Shown here: piece by piece, positions 11,650 to 22,500 of the stretch
How positions within the stretch are numbered: the stretch's first letter is position 1
Layout: every line of letters begins with the position of its first letter
NCBI GenBank assembly: GCA_024036415.1
Contig: JAMWET010001354.1
Span: 192,001-256,000, forward strand
DNA length: 64,000 bases
Source of the DNA: Prochilodus magdalenae
Taxonomy: Eukaryota > Chordata > Actinopteri > Characiformes > Prochilodontidae
Reading direction: 5' to 3'
The notes under the pieces: model-generated
Database searches by the model: none
What the model was told of the DNA's origin: nothing
The model's input: only the letters and a program-made list of their open reading frames with translations
Translations under genes and position numbers: made by a program

Positions 11650-11723
11650 AATTATATTATATTATATTATATTATATTATATTATATTATATTATATTAT
11701 ATTATATTATATTATATTATATT
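11650..11723. repeat. (ATTAT)n microsatellite
   Basis: Nearly perfect repetition of a 5-bp unit for about 74 bp, ending about 10 bp before a Tc1-B fragment. Confidence 0.95.
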
Positions 11724-11732
11724 GAGTATACA

Positions 11733-12025
11733 TGGTGTTGTAGAGGTTCCTAATGGTGTCCTGTGATAATCCATCCCACGAAACTCAAATATTACCACAC
11801 TGTTCCTGAAGGCTGTTGTGGTAGGGGTGGAGTGACACTAGGCCTTCTGGACATTTTCAGGTGACACCATTGCAGTCTTTGGTGACGTTGACATGGGTGC
11901 TAAGGGCAGTTGTAGAAACGTTCTGTGGGCATGCAGTCCTGCGTCATGCAGCCGTCTGCCAATGAAGCTGGCACTAATAGGATGACTCATGGAGGGCATC
12001 ATTGCTCGTGTAGAAGTGAGGGTCA
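11733..12025 (-). mobile_element. Tc1-B internal fragment
   Basis: Minus-strand translation shows the Tc1 region IGRRLHDAGLHAHRTFLQLP, the linker before the DDE domain, in a frame covering 11838-12026. Left of it is the C-terminal block (GTAGAGGTTCCTAATGGTGT). Both termini are missing, as is the catalytic core. Confidence 0.75.
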
Positions 12026-12806
12026 CTCAAAGCAAATGCATTTAGTCTGAAGTTCAAGCCGAATGTATTTTCAACAGAATAATCCCTGTAGGGTCGGTGC
12101 CCAAACATAAGTGAATCTTTTTGATGTCATTATAATAAGGTTATTGCTGATTATACCGATTATGAGAAATTCTACCACCTCCAGAAAAAAAGTGAGCTAG
12201 TGGTTTGCACCACTGTACTGTGATAACCGTTTTTCACTGTGAGGCTGATAAGTACTTGCAGACTGCTGGTATGCTTAGTAACTATGAAGCCTGCAGTAAC
12301 ACATGAAGGGCAGAAATCAGCACTCGGTGCAAGATCCTCACCTCAGCCCCATCTCCTCTTGTGTTGCTCAACCCAAAGTTCTGGGCGGGCAGGTGACGGG
12401 AGAGCAAAGGCCAAGCTGAGCAGTTCTGGCAGAGCGAGAGAGCAAGAGAGAAAGAGAGAAGGAGGGTGATGGATGGAGAGAGGAGGAGGACAAGGCCCAC
12501 TACACTCAGCTACAGGAAGGCTGCAATCAATAATTCACATCATCTGTCACCACACGCTCCACTGGACCACTCAACAAACAGCGCAGACAAATTAAAGTAA
12601 AAACACACGCAAGAGTCAGGCAGCCCACCCCACTCACAGCCTCACAGCCATAACGTAGAAAGACAATACGCAGCCCACAGACAGCCAAGATAACACAGTC
12701 ACATAACGGTTGACTGAATTTAGAAGAAAAGGCCACACCAAGACAAGCTCGTTCATTACTGATCAATCTTTAAGGAGCTTTGGGTTCGAGCAAGGTTGCT
12801 CCGCTA
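12026..12806. other. Single-copy non-coding DNA
   Basis: No gene or known repeat. A purine-rich GAGAGAGCAAGAGAG-type stretch lies at about 12430-12490. Confidence 0.45.
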
Positions 12807-13571
12807 CGCTCATCATCCAAAATAATAGTTGCACAAATAGCTGCACCTAGAAGGAATCAACCAACAGGGATGAAACTTGGTGGGTAGGTTTAAACATTGT
12901 GAGACATGCAAATGATTCAAGCTTCATGCTCGGCCACGCATGCGACATAAGCAAAGACAGGCCTTAACACTGTACCTGGCTAACCCAACAGCTACGACTG
13001 CAGACATTCAGCCAGCAGTGAAGCCTTAATGAATCATCTCGTTAGCGACAATACCACTGGCAGACTGCTGCACGACTACATGCACAGAGACCATTACGAC
13101 GACTGTCCTTAACACCCATGTTAACATTGCCAATGACTGCAATGGTGTCGTGCCAGACTGTCACAGGGTGACTCAAAATAGCAGTGACGAGTCCCTCCTC
13201 TGTTTTGGTGGAGATGACCAATAATTTGATGTGTAGAGACACCGTGGTCAGCGTGAAGATGAATGGTTTGTTGTCACTTATCACACATCCAGAAGGCCTT
13301 GTGTCACTGCACCTACACGTCTACCACAAAATCTTCAGGAACTGTGTGAGAATATTCAAGCTGCATGGGATGGATTATCACAGGACACCATTAGGAACCT
13401 CTACAGCTCCATAGTGAGACACTACTTCTGTATGTGTAGTTCAATAAATATTGCTCATATCAGTCTAAATGTATCATCATTTATTGTTCCTGGTAACCTT
13501 AATCTTCCTTCCCAATAGCACTGCAGTCCCACACTTCCTTCTGGGTACAACTATTCTGTTGACGATGAGTG
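12807..13571 (+). mobile_element. Tc1-B copy with both ends (765 bp)
   Basis: TA precedes 12807 (12805-12806) and follows 13571 (13572-13573), as expected for Tc1/mariner. The left end is CGCTCATCATCCAAAATAAT and the right end is its inverted relative (TCTGTTGACGATGAG). The coding remnant includes a DES-type motif region (GACGAGTCCC), GRHRGQ-like residues, and the C-terminal ENIQAAWDGLSQDTIRNLY. The segment that should hold the second catalytic D and the E is deleted. Only the left terminus has the GCACAAATAG insert. The frame is broken in several places. Confidence 0.88.
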
Positions 13572-14420
13572 TATTTTGGAATGCAGTTCTTCAGTTCATT
13601 CACTGATCTGTGGATGTTTTCCTCAGATCTTAGTGCTCTGATTTGCATTATTACCACTCTAACCAATAAAGGTGTCTGCTAGCTTATAGCTAACTGTTAT
13701 CTCCCCATACCTAATAAAAGTATACAGCAGCTTAAAGTTCTCTTAGCCTTGCTGCGCATGTATATTTCATGTACTGTGGAGAGATGTCGGCTCATTAGCA
13801 GCCCTTTTAAATGCATTTTCCCTTAATTACACAAGGTTCTTTCTATTATCCTGGAAAAGAAGTGTTTTGATGCATTTTTCTTTAAAGTTTAAAAACTCAA
13901 ATAATGATCCAGCAACAAGAGCATTAATTGGCAGTTAAGATCAAACGATTGGACAAATCAAAAACTTTCATGGAATCAAGACAAAGTCTGGAGCAAAATA
14001 TATGACAGGCTTCACCCAAATTTTTAACATGGCTTTTGACTGGACTAAAAATAATAATACCATGAGTGAGAGGTACCTATAAAAAAGTACAAAGCCCTGG
14101 TGTTTTTTTCGAAGCCCAGTAAAGTACAAAGAGCTCTGACATTGACCGGAAACCACTGACTCAAAGATGTAGGTGCTATGTTTGGGGAATTGGTGAGTCA
14201 GCAATGAGAGCAGACTAGCAAGTGTCCAATCTGACTTTTTGGGTGAGTGTCAAAAAATGGAATGGTGGTGGTGGTGGAGGTGATCTCTACAACAATGCTG
14301 GGGATTCCCAAAAGAACCTCACAATGAATGTTTTTGTACATGCGTTCTGTGAAGGTAAAAGAACCATTTGAAAGTTTAGGGAAACACCAAATGAATGTTA
14401 AGGTTCTATACCAATTAAAA
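13572..14420. other. Single-copy non-coding DNA
   Basis: No gene or repeat is recognised, apart from a short GGTGGTGGTGGTGG run at about 14265. Confidence 0.45.
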
Positions 14421-14645
14421 CAGGAGTGCAAAACTTTGGTCCTGGAGGGCCGGTGTTCCACACAGTTTGGTAGGTCCTCTATTCCCCCACTAAACCTAGC
14501 AATTAACAAAGAAGTTGAATTAGGTGTACTTGAACAGGTAGGCTACCAAACTACACAGGACTACCTTTGTAAGAAATCAGATTGTACGTTACTCTGGATA
14601 AGAGTGTCTGGCAAATACTGTAAATGTAAAAAAAAAAAAAAAAAG
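14421..14645 (+). mobile_element. SINE-like retroposon with L2-type tail and poly(A)
   Basis: The start, AGTGCAAAACTTTGGTCCTG followed by GAGGGCCGGTG, is a sequence widely dispersed in fish genomes. It is followed by a degenerate L2-type tail (TTACTCTGGATAAGAGTGTC, then GGCAAATAC) and an A-run at 14630-14645. No A or B box was found, so the head class is uncertain. Confidence 0.6.
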
Positions 14646-15229
14646 TAAAAATGCCTTAGGTATTTTGGTGTCAAAGCAGCTGCCGTGCGATGAATTGTCA
14701 GCAAGTCCAGGGTGTTTTCTGCTTTAAATGCTAGGATAGGGTCCAGCACACCAATGATCCAGATGAATAAAGCAGTTTAGAAAATGAATGATTAAGCGAG
14801 TAGTGGTAACACTGTAGTCAATAGTCACCCAATCCTTTTCCCTAAATATCTTCCTTATGACTTCTCTCAAACCTGCTTATAACACTTCCAGGTCTTATGA
14901 TGTGTGCCTCTACATAAGGTGTGCTGCCTTATGACATGCGCATGAACCAATCCTGACAAATCGTTGGCCTTCACCTCTCTTTAAAATAACTTGGTATATG
15001 TATCCTGCTACTTTCAGGTGCTGACATTTTAATGCTCCCCTCCTTCCTCCCCAGCACCTCCAGTTTGGGCCCTGTCCATTTGTCTAGGAGGTATTTCTAA
15101 ATCAATAGCATCACTGAGGGTCTTAATGTCCCAAGACCTGAATTGTTATCTTTCAATTTGTAAAATTCCATAATAGATTTCTATAAATTCTGCCTCCCAA
15201 ATCTTTCCCTGTAAAACTGGTTTGGGGCT
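14646..15229. other. Single-copy non-coding DNA
   Basis: No gene, repeat or conserved motif recognised before the minisatellite begins. Confidence 0.45.
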
Positions 15230-16990
15230 GTACTTTCAGAAAAGACTTAGGTCACTATATCCTTGACCTTGTGTGTAATAGTAACATTAGCCTTATAGCT
15301 CCAGTAACTAAAGACTCAGGTGACTATTGAGTCCTTGTATTTGATAGCAATGTTAGCCTCATAGCTGTAGCAACTAAAGAGTCAGGTGACTAATGAGTCT
15401 TTGTGTTTTATAGCAACAGCTGTGGTAACTGTGTGAGAGTATTCAAGCTGTATGGAATTAAATATCACAGGACACCTTTAGGAACCTCTACTACTCTGTG
15501 CTGAGACGTCTGGCATGCCACATGACTACTTAGTCCACTGTTTATTAGCAACATTAGCTCCAGAGCTCCAGCAACTAAACACTCAGGTGACCACTGAGTT
15601 CTTGTGTTTGATAGCAACATTAGCTCCAGAGCTACAATAACTAAAGACCCAGATGAATATTGAGCCCATGTGTTTGGTAGCAACATTAGCCCCAGAGCTC
15701 TGGTAACTAAAGACTCAGCTGAGTATTGAGCCCATGCATTTGATAGCAGGGTTAGCTCCAGAGCTCTGGTAACTGAAGACTCAGCTGAGTATTGAGCCCA
15801 TGTGTTTGATAGCAGGGTTAGCTCCAGAGCTACAGTAACTAAAGACTCAGGTGACTATTGAGTTCTTCTGTTTGATAGCAACATTAGCTCCAGAGCTCTG
15901 GCAACTAAAGACTCAGCTAAGTATTGAGCCCATGTGTTTGATAGCAGCATTAGCTCCAGAGCTACAGTAACTAAAGACTCAGCTGAGTATTGAGCCTATG
16001 TGTTTAATAGCAGGGTTAGCTCCAGAGCTACAGTAACTAAAGATTTAGGTGACTACTGAGTTCTTGTGTTTGATAGCAACATTAGCTCCAGAGCTCTGGT
16101 AACTGAAGACTCAGCTGAGTATTGAGCCCATGTGTTTGATAGCAGGGTTAGCTCCAGAGCTACAGTAACTAAAGACTCAGGTGACTATTGAGTTCTTCTG
16201 TTTGATAGCAACATTAGCTCCAGAGCTCTGGCAACTAAAGACTCAGCTAAGTATTGAGCCCATGTGTTTGATAGCAGCATTAGCTCCAGAGCTACAGTAA
16301 CTAAAGACTCAGCTGAGTATTGAGCCTATGTGTTTGATAGCAGGGTTAGCTCCAGAGCTACAGTAACTAAAGATTTAGGTGACTACTGAGTTCTTGTGTT
16401 TGATAGCAACATTAGCTCCAGAGCTCTGGTAACTAAAGACTTAGCTGAGTATTGAGCCCATGTGTTTGATAGCAACATTAGCCCCAGAGCTACAGTAACT
16501 AAAGACCCAGGTGAGTATTGAGCCCATGTGTTTGATAGCAACATTAGCTCCAGAGCTCTGGTAACTAAAGACTCAGCTGAGTATTGAGCCCATGTGTTTG
16601 ATAGCAGCGTTAGCTCCAGAGCTACAGTAACTAAAGACTCAGCTGACTATTGAGTCATTGTGTTTGATAGCAACATTACCCCGAGAGCTACAGCAACTAA
16701 AGACTTGGGTGACTATTGAATTTTTGTGTTTGATAGCAATGTTAGCCTCATAGCTGTAGCAACTAAAGACTTAGAGGACTACTACATTCTTGTGTTTATT
16801 AGCAACGTTAGCCTTAGAGCTCTAGTAACTAAAGACTCACTATTCACTAGTCACTACTGACTCCCTGTGTTTAATTTGCAATGTTAGCCTCAGAGCTCCA
16901 GTAACTGAGGTGACTACCTTCCTAAAAAACTTGTTCAAAACATAGATAGCAGTGTTAGCCTCGTACCTCCAGTAACTGAAGAATCAAAAT
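15230..16990. repeat. 66-bp minisatellite with 330-bp higher-order repeat
   Basis: Units of the form AACTAAAGACTCAG, then GTGTTTGATAGCA and TTAGCTCCAGAGCT, recur every 66 bp (for example at 15705, 15771, 15837 and 15903), about 25 times. The central block 15753-16082 is repeated almost exactly at 16083-16412, that is 5 x 66 bp. Edges are diverged, as expected when unequal exchange homogenises the centre. A Tc1-B piece interrupts the array near 15427-15523. No coding function is apparent. Confidence 0.93.
15427..15523 (+). mobile_element. Tc1-B C-terminal fragment inside the minisatellite
   Basis: TGTGTGAGAGTATTCAAGCT through ACCTTTAGGAACCTCTAC and GAGACGTCTGGCATGCCAC match the Tc1-B C-terminal coding block. 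There are no terminal repeats. The left junction shares AACT between the array unit and the transposon, so it looks like a patch joined by micro-homology rather than a transposition event. Confidence 0.75.
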
Positions 16991-17765
16991 CCGTGGTAAT
17001 TACAATGATCAGTGTTATGTAAAAAAGATGTGTTGTATTTTGTGAGTGGGGAAACTCCGATTAACCTTTCAGGACCTTCCCTCATGCCCTGTGCCTGACC
17101 TTCACATGCCATCAGCTGCCTTGTGCAAAAATGAGAATGCAACTCTGATGGTGATTTTAGGCTCATTCAGATGTGAGAGGACGTGCGAAGAAGGAACGGC
17201 TCTAATTTCACACTCCGCCGAGTGCCCGCCTCATTCCCTCTGATGGAAAGCAACGATAACCTCTGTCAATCAGCACGCCTCTCGATGGAAAAGTGTGATG
17301 AGGGGATACAAGAGTTAACGCCACTTGCTGCGTCTCACCTTCAGCACACTGGGGTTGAATATGGCCTCAGGTTTCTCTTGATCTTCTCTAGAAACCCATC
17401 CAGGGTCCTGCTGAATGGGCTTAGCCACACACAGCGCCACAGAAGCAAACTTCCATGTAACTGTGTAATGCCAAAGTCAAAATGGGTGTAATGCTCCACA
17501 CCAAAGCTGTCTGGCAACACCTGTTCTGGCTCGAGTTCAAAGAGAGCGTGTCTGTTAACACAGGCTCTTTTAAGTAAGCGCAGACAGGTCTTTATTAAAA
17601 ATGCTAAAACAGTGCACTACTGTTGAGGCTCATATGACTGATCTAACTCGCATTAACACTGACATGTCTGTACAGTGTTCACATCTACAGCCCTATTCGG
17701 ACTTTACATTTACAGGGTGCCCTGGGATCATTTACATATTCCAAGGTACTCCTTGCAATTTACTT
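16991..17765. other. Single-copy DNA, candidate conserved block
   Basis: The segment 17040-17340 is complex and GC-balanced and has no recognised repeat. Short ORFs on both strands lack domains. Possibly regulatory. Confidence 0.4.
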
Positions 17766-18200
17766 GCCATCCAGTTTGGCCATGTCTGTGTTTTTCTGCC
17801 CCACTGTGAAACATGGTGGTGGTAGTATCATGGTTTCGACTTGTTTTGCTGCATCTGGGCCATGGTCACTTGCCGTCACTGATGGAACAAGGAATTCTAA
17901 ATTATGCCTGGACATTCTATAGGAAAATGTCAGGGCAACTCTCCATAAGCTGAATCTCAAGAGAACATGGGTCATTCAGCAAGGCAATAACCCTAAGTAC
18001 ACAAGTTGTTCTACCACAAAGAATAAAGGCTAATGTTCTGTAACGGCCAAAGTCAACATCCTAACCTAAACCCAATAAAATGTTCTGAAATGACCTGAAG
18101 CAGGCACTTCAAGTAAGGAAATCCACCAACAATGAGTTTAAGCTGGTTTGTACAGAGGAACATCCTAAAATTCCTCCAAGCCGATGTAGAGGACTAAGAA
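17766..18200 (+). mobile_element. Decayed Tc1-like transposase, C-terminal half (third family)
   Basis: The sequence follows a Tc1 transposase from the glycine-rich GGGSIMVWG-like stretch (AAACATGGTGGTGGTAGTAT) through the DNDPKH-like region (CAAGGCAATAACCCTAAGTA) and the NPIE-like region (AACCTAAACCCAATAAAATG) to IPPSRC-like residues (ATTCCTCCAAGCCGATGTAG). Frames are interrupted by several stops and small indels. Unlike Tc1-A and Tc1-B, this copy retains the catalytic half. Its right end abuts a Tc1-B fragment. Confidence 0.8.
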
Positions 18201-18437
18201 CTGTTGCACCCAGAAGGAAGTGTGGGATTGCAGTGCTATTGGGAAGGAAGATAAAGGTTACCAAGGACAATAAATGATGATAAGTTTAGACTGATATGGC
18301 CATTCTTTATTGAGCTACACATACAGAAAGTGTGCCCCTCAGTATGGTATCAAACTGCCATGTTTGCTAAGGCAACATGCCAAACGTCTCGTCTCGAGTT
18401 GTAGAGGTTCCTAATGGTGTCCTGCAATAATCAGCCT
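18201..18437 (-). mobile_element. Tc1-B 3' fragment
   Basis: GTTGCACCCAGAAGGAAGTG through TTTAGACTGATATGGCC and GAGGTTCCTAATGGTGTCC is the Tc1-B 3' terminus and C-terminal block on the minus strand. It breaks off at about 18437. Confidence 0.8.
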
Positions 18438-19489
18438 AGTTAATAATATAAATACCTGCCAATATTTTAAGGCCTTTTGGCCACATTAACTACAATATAT
18501 ATCTATATCTCAGCATTTGCTGACAAGTGTATTGAAGAGCTCTTCAGCACCTCATATCCACAGTGTGGTGCTGAGCTGAACCTACAAAAGCCTTACCAAG
18601 CACTGTATCTGCTTCTACTTCAGAAAGGGCTTAGTCTATTTCAAGGCTCTAGCAGCTGAACATTTTGTCCAGAGGCTGGTGGCGAGATCCCCCGTAGTTG
18701 ACAGATACCCCTCGGCCACACTACCCTGACCCACACCTCAGAGACTCATCAATATTTGAAGTGGTACTTAACGGACAAAACAGAGTAAAGACCACGCCAG
18801 AGGCACCTGGGAGGACAGGGAGGGGCTTTTGAGTAGCACAGTCGGAAGGGCTTTCCAGCTGCAGGGACCACAACACTCACAGTCTCTTACAAATGGTTGT
18901 CATCTGTGCACCAGCGCCGTAAGATATGCTTGGCTAATTTAAAACCGGGAATCCACAGATTATTCCAAATGTGTGCACAAGTTAATGGCGGAGATGGAAA
19001 ACAACATGAGATGGTTCATTGCAGAGGCATTTACGTCTTTACAGTGATATGGTGATAGGAACCAGGGGCTGCAGTGCCTAGAACAAACAAACAGTCATTT
19101 TATTTAATATCCAGACTGATCTGTAAATCGGCACAAACCAATATTATGGTAAATAAAACCAAGTGATAAATACAATGTCCTGTATGTCCCTTTCCAGCAT
19201 GAATGACTTACGTTTATAAAGACAATTTGAAAACATCTATACATTGTATGTTTTCCACCAAAATGTACTATCATAAAACAAAATATTCATAACCATTGCA
19301 TATAGTTAGATGACAGAGCTTTTAGTCTTACTCTGTTTAGTTTTACTCTGAATAACTTTATATGTGAATCATTTAGTTATGCGGAATTACAAACAAATGA
19401 ATGAAATTCCTTTTAAAGATGGCATAGAATGTGTTTATTCCATATTATTAGTGACTGTGCAATGCAAAGAACTTGTTATTCCTATTAAT
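18438..19489. other. Single-copy non-coding DNA
   Basis: No gene or classified repeat. The segment 18660-19060 is complex and could contain conserved sequence. The rest is AT-rich. Confidence 0.45.
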
Positions 19490-19975
19490 ATTCTTCTTCT
19501 TGGTTGAGAGATTTTTGTCTGTAACTAGTCTCGCAGTTTTTGAGATAACCACACTTGGTGTACTTGTATACAGCTTCTGGATTCAGCATGTGGTTTTCAT
19601 GAAAACTTTGGTAACCTCTATTTTTATTTCAGTTTTTCAGTATTAAGAATGTATGGGATGGAAAAATGCAATTTTGATGATTTAATTTTGATGGCCCTCT
19701 TATCCAGAGCAACTTACAAGATTAATTATATTACAGGTAGACCAATGTAGTGTCAGGAGTCTTTCCCAAGGACTCTTATTGGTGTGGCACAGCATAGTCA
19801 TCACATACATCTCAGGGCAGACCCCCCACACTCATCTGTTTGTTTGTTTGTTTCTTACTCCATCCATCCCTGGCTTCTCTAGTTTCCTTAGAGTCCCACT
19901 CATTTTTGGTCTTACCTGAACGCTAGTGTTGTACATGTACATACTGAAGACAGATTCCCAAACTCTACTTCACAG
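19490..19975 (+). repeat. Family X dispersed repeat, split by a SINE
   Basis: This shares TTCTTCTTGG, GCAGTTTTTGAGATA, TAAGAATGTATGGGATGGAA and CTCAGGGCAGACCCCC with 48880-49440. The two halves are separated by a minus-strand SINE fragment at 19683-19803, so the SINE arrived later. The class is unknown. Confidence 0.55.
19683..19803 (-). mobile_element. tRNA-derived SINE fragment with L2-type tail
   Basis: CTCTTATCCAGAGCAACTTA followed by ATTATATTACAGGTAGACC and CCCAAGGACTCTTATTGGTG matches the tail and body of the SINE at 1609-1821 in reverse orientation. The tRNA-like head is missing. Confidence 0.8.
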
Positions 19976-20400
19976 TCATACTGACCTGCACTGCTCTATG
20001 TGTTGTTTATCCATCCCTTGTTCCTCTCTTAGATGGTACAGCACCTTAGCACCTGCTAGCAACAAGTCTAAGCTGTGCAATCACTGCAATTTCTTCTGGA
20101 AACGCATTCCAAGGACATTGTGTGATTTCAGTCAGGGTGAAAAATGTCCAGATGCAGTTTTACATACCTAATTACATTTCATGGTTTGTTCCTAGGATGA
20201 TACCAGCTGTTTTCCCTTTTTCAGTAAGCTCATAAATAATTAGATGAACTCTGCTCTGATTGGCTAGTTTAGAGGGAGAGGCCACAGTGATCACACATGT
20301 CCAAACAGGCAAAATAAAATGACCCTCTGTATAAATGCTTAATGAATAAGGCTATATTTAAGACCAAGAACGCAACAGTATCTGCCTGGTTCTAGAATCT
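19976..20400. other. Non-coding DNA
   Basis: No gene or classified repeat is recognised here. Confidence 0.4.
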
Positions 20401-20960
20401 AACTGCACCTTACATGCAAGAAGGACACAAAGAGACGATAGGGTAGGATGCAAGTGCAAATCCAGAGTTGTAATATGAGCCTATAACTAAAAACAGAAAT
20501 CAAAGTCACTAGAAATACGCGTTGTAAGTCGCTCTGGATAAGAGCGTCTGCTAAATGCCTTAAATGTAAATGTAAATGTAAATGTAAATAGAGGGGAGCG
20601 GGGGGACCCTACTAAGACCAGGGCAGCAGAACAACTGACACAGAGCCAAAACAACAAGGCTCCAACTGTAGGTCCATATACACAAGGACTAACCAGTAAC
20701 ACCTAGGAAGGGGCGGAGCCACAAACTAGGAACAGGTGAAGGGCATGACAAGAGGGTGGAGACAGGAGGAGCTATAAGCCAAAACAAACAGAAGTACATG
20801 ACACAGGACAATGAAAGGCACATGGACGAAACAGAGAAAACAAACAGGGCAAGACAAGACAGGATGAGACAGTTATCAGCTTATACCCATACCACACAGG
20901 TACCGGCAGTTAACGAAGTACTAGTCACTTCACACTTTCAAATCAATGGAATCACAACCC
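20400..20960 (-). mobile_element. Possible degraded retroelement with nested SINE tail
   Basis: GGATGCAAGTGCAAATCCAG and GGGGCGGAGCCACAAACTAG, followed by AACAGGTGAAGGGCATGACA, resemble the ends of fish LTR elements, but no terminal TG..CA or target duplication was found. A SINE tail at 20523-20592 lies within it. Low confidence. Confidence 0.3.
20523..20592 (+). mobile_element. SINE/L2-type 3' tail with (AAATGT)n
   Basis: TTGTAAGTCGCTCTGGATAA, GAGCGTCTGCTAAATGCC and then four to five copies of AAATGT: the canonical tail, heavily 5'-truncated. Confidence 0.85.
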
Positions 20961-21589
20961 CAAGTCTTTATTTTTTTACTTTCCAAAGTACACCTAGTGC
21001 TACGCGATAAATCATCCGACTGATGTTACTGATTTTAGTTTTAGCTTTATTGACTGATATATATTTTTGCCTATTTAACCTGTATCAATATTGTATCAGG
21101 ATTTCCCTGTTTTATTATTAAGAGAACAGTCCAAAAAAAAAAAATCTCTCCTTCATTATATTTGTATGTTATAATTTGCCTTGAGGACGTTTGTGTTAAC
21201 TCATGTATCAAAAACAGTCATACTTTATTTTTACATTCTCTTTATGCAGTATCCCTTATAATTAAACATGCTGTTAATGTTACTGTGCATTCAATATGTT
21301 CTATGGAAATACAACACAGCTAATTAGCTACCTTGTGTTGTAGAAGTAAGCTGGTTCATTATTCGACTTAGTTAGTTATCCATGATATGGTCTTGCTGTC
21401 AGAGCAATTTCTTGTATGTCCAAAAATGTACATTTGGGAAACATAGAATGTTTTTTTTTTTTTTACTTTTAATAAAAGTTATTAGAGATTTCTTTTTTTT
21501 TCCAAACATGTCTGGAGCATTGCTATTGGTGCATTCAGCATGAAAATTTGACACATTCTTAATTTTTTTAACAAAATTTGATCATTATC
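20961..21589. other. AT-rich non-coding DNA
   Basis: No gene. There are homopolymer A and T runs at about 21135 and 21451 and no classified repeat. Confidence 0.45.
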
Positions 21590-21800
21590 TAAAGGAAAAC
21601 ATGTAGCTCCATTTTTTTTGTTAGTTTTGACATTTGACTTGCATCTTTTAAACAGCAGCTACTGTTTACACTGTGTCTTACTGTGAAAATTTCATTTCAT
21701 GATAAATTGGACAAACAGAAATGGTCTGGAAAGAAAGTCTGGTTCCTTTAGGTTTTTGCCCTCACCTGTAAAGTTACCATTTTGGAGATACTTGTTTTTC
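21590..21800 (-). repeat. Family Y dispersed repeat
   Basis: Matches the 10040-10285 copy: AAACAGCAGCTACTGTTTAC, ACAAACAGAAATGGTCTGG, and TTTTTGCCCTCACCTGTAAAG. Confidence 0.6.
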
Positions 21801-21945
21801 AGCAATGGTATATGAATTGAATCTACACGGCCTCTTTAGACGCTCACAAATTTCAGTGAAAAATGTAAAAATAAAAAAAAAAGTAAAAATAAAACTGGGT
21901 TTTCATATTATAAAGTTAGTTGCTTGATGCTCGCTAGCAGCTTAC

Positions 21946-22495
21946 TGTTAGACAAAAGACTTTGAAACCGACGTTAGCAGAATTACAAAAACCAGGAACG
22001 GTTTATTCACAAACAGGTAAGCTCAGCAAGCACCAGTAAACAGTATAACAAAGGGAGAAGCTAAATCGGAGTCAGAGACAGGCGGAGGTCAGAACCAGGT
22101 AGAACAAGCAGCGAGGGCAAACAGGTTTACAGGGGAAGACCGAAGGGGAAAACCAAAGTGAGAAAGCACAGGTACAAACCGTAGAGTCAGAGCCAAAGGG
22201 ATAAAGCGAAAGAGTGGTAGAGAAACGAAGGGAGTCGAAAACCAGAAAGGGACAACACGAGAAAGGACCGCTCAGAATTGCTAAACTAAGTTTGGCAAAG
22301 CTTCGCAAAGTGTGAGTGTTTGTGTGTGGCTTAAATACAGGAAGTAAAGGATTGCAGCTGTGGCTAAAACTCAGGTGACCTAGAGCGTATCACGGAGTCC
22401 GAACGGGGCGCATAGACATGACGTCATCGAGCGTGGCCCTCTGGGAAGTGGAGTCCCGAAGAGCAAGGAAGCCGGGAAGACGCGGAGGCGTGACA
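21946..22495 (-). mobile_element. Solo LTR of a Ty3/gypsy-type retrotransposon (550 bp)
   Basis: On the minus strand the element begins TGTCACGCC and ends GTCTAACA, the TG..CA ends of an LTR. It is flanked by an exact 5-bp direct repeat CTTAC (21941-21945 and 22496-22500). Inside, on the minus strand, are a TATTTAA promoter-like motif near 22335 and AATAAA at 22002-22007, in the right order for U3-R-U5. There is no internal gag-pol in the window, so this is what remains after recombination between two LTRs. The family assignment rests on general resemblance to fish gypsy LTRs. Confidence 0.88.
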
Positions 22496-22500
22496 CTTAC

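Noticed and set aside
13042..13414. Frames of about 80 codons in Tc1-B
   Set aside because: Wrong-frame readings of transposase DNA; the true frame is broken by stops and indels.
15230..16990. CRISPR array
   Set aside because: Units are contiguous 66-bp repeats without unique spacers, and the genome is vertebrate. The 55-kb array is excluded for the same reason.
22072..22308. 78-codon minus-strand frame
   Set aside because: It lies wholly inside the solo LTR and has no protein similarity; LTRs do not normally code.
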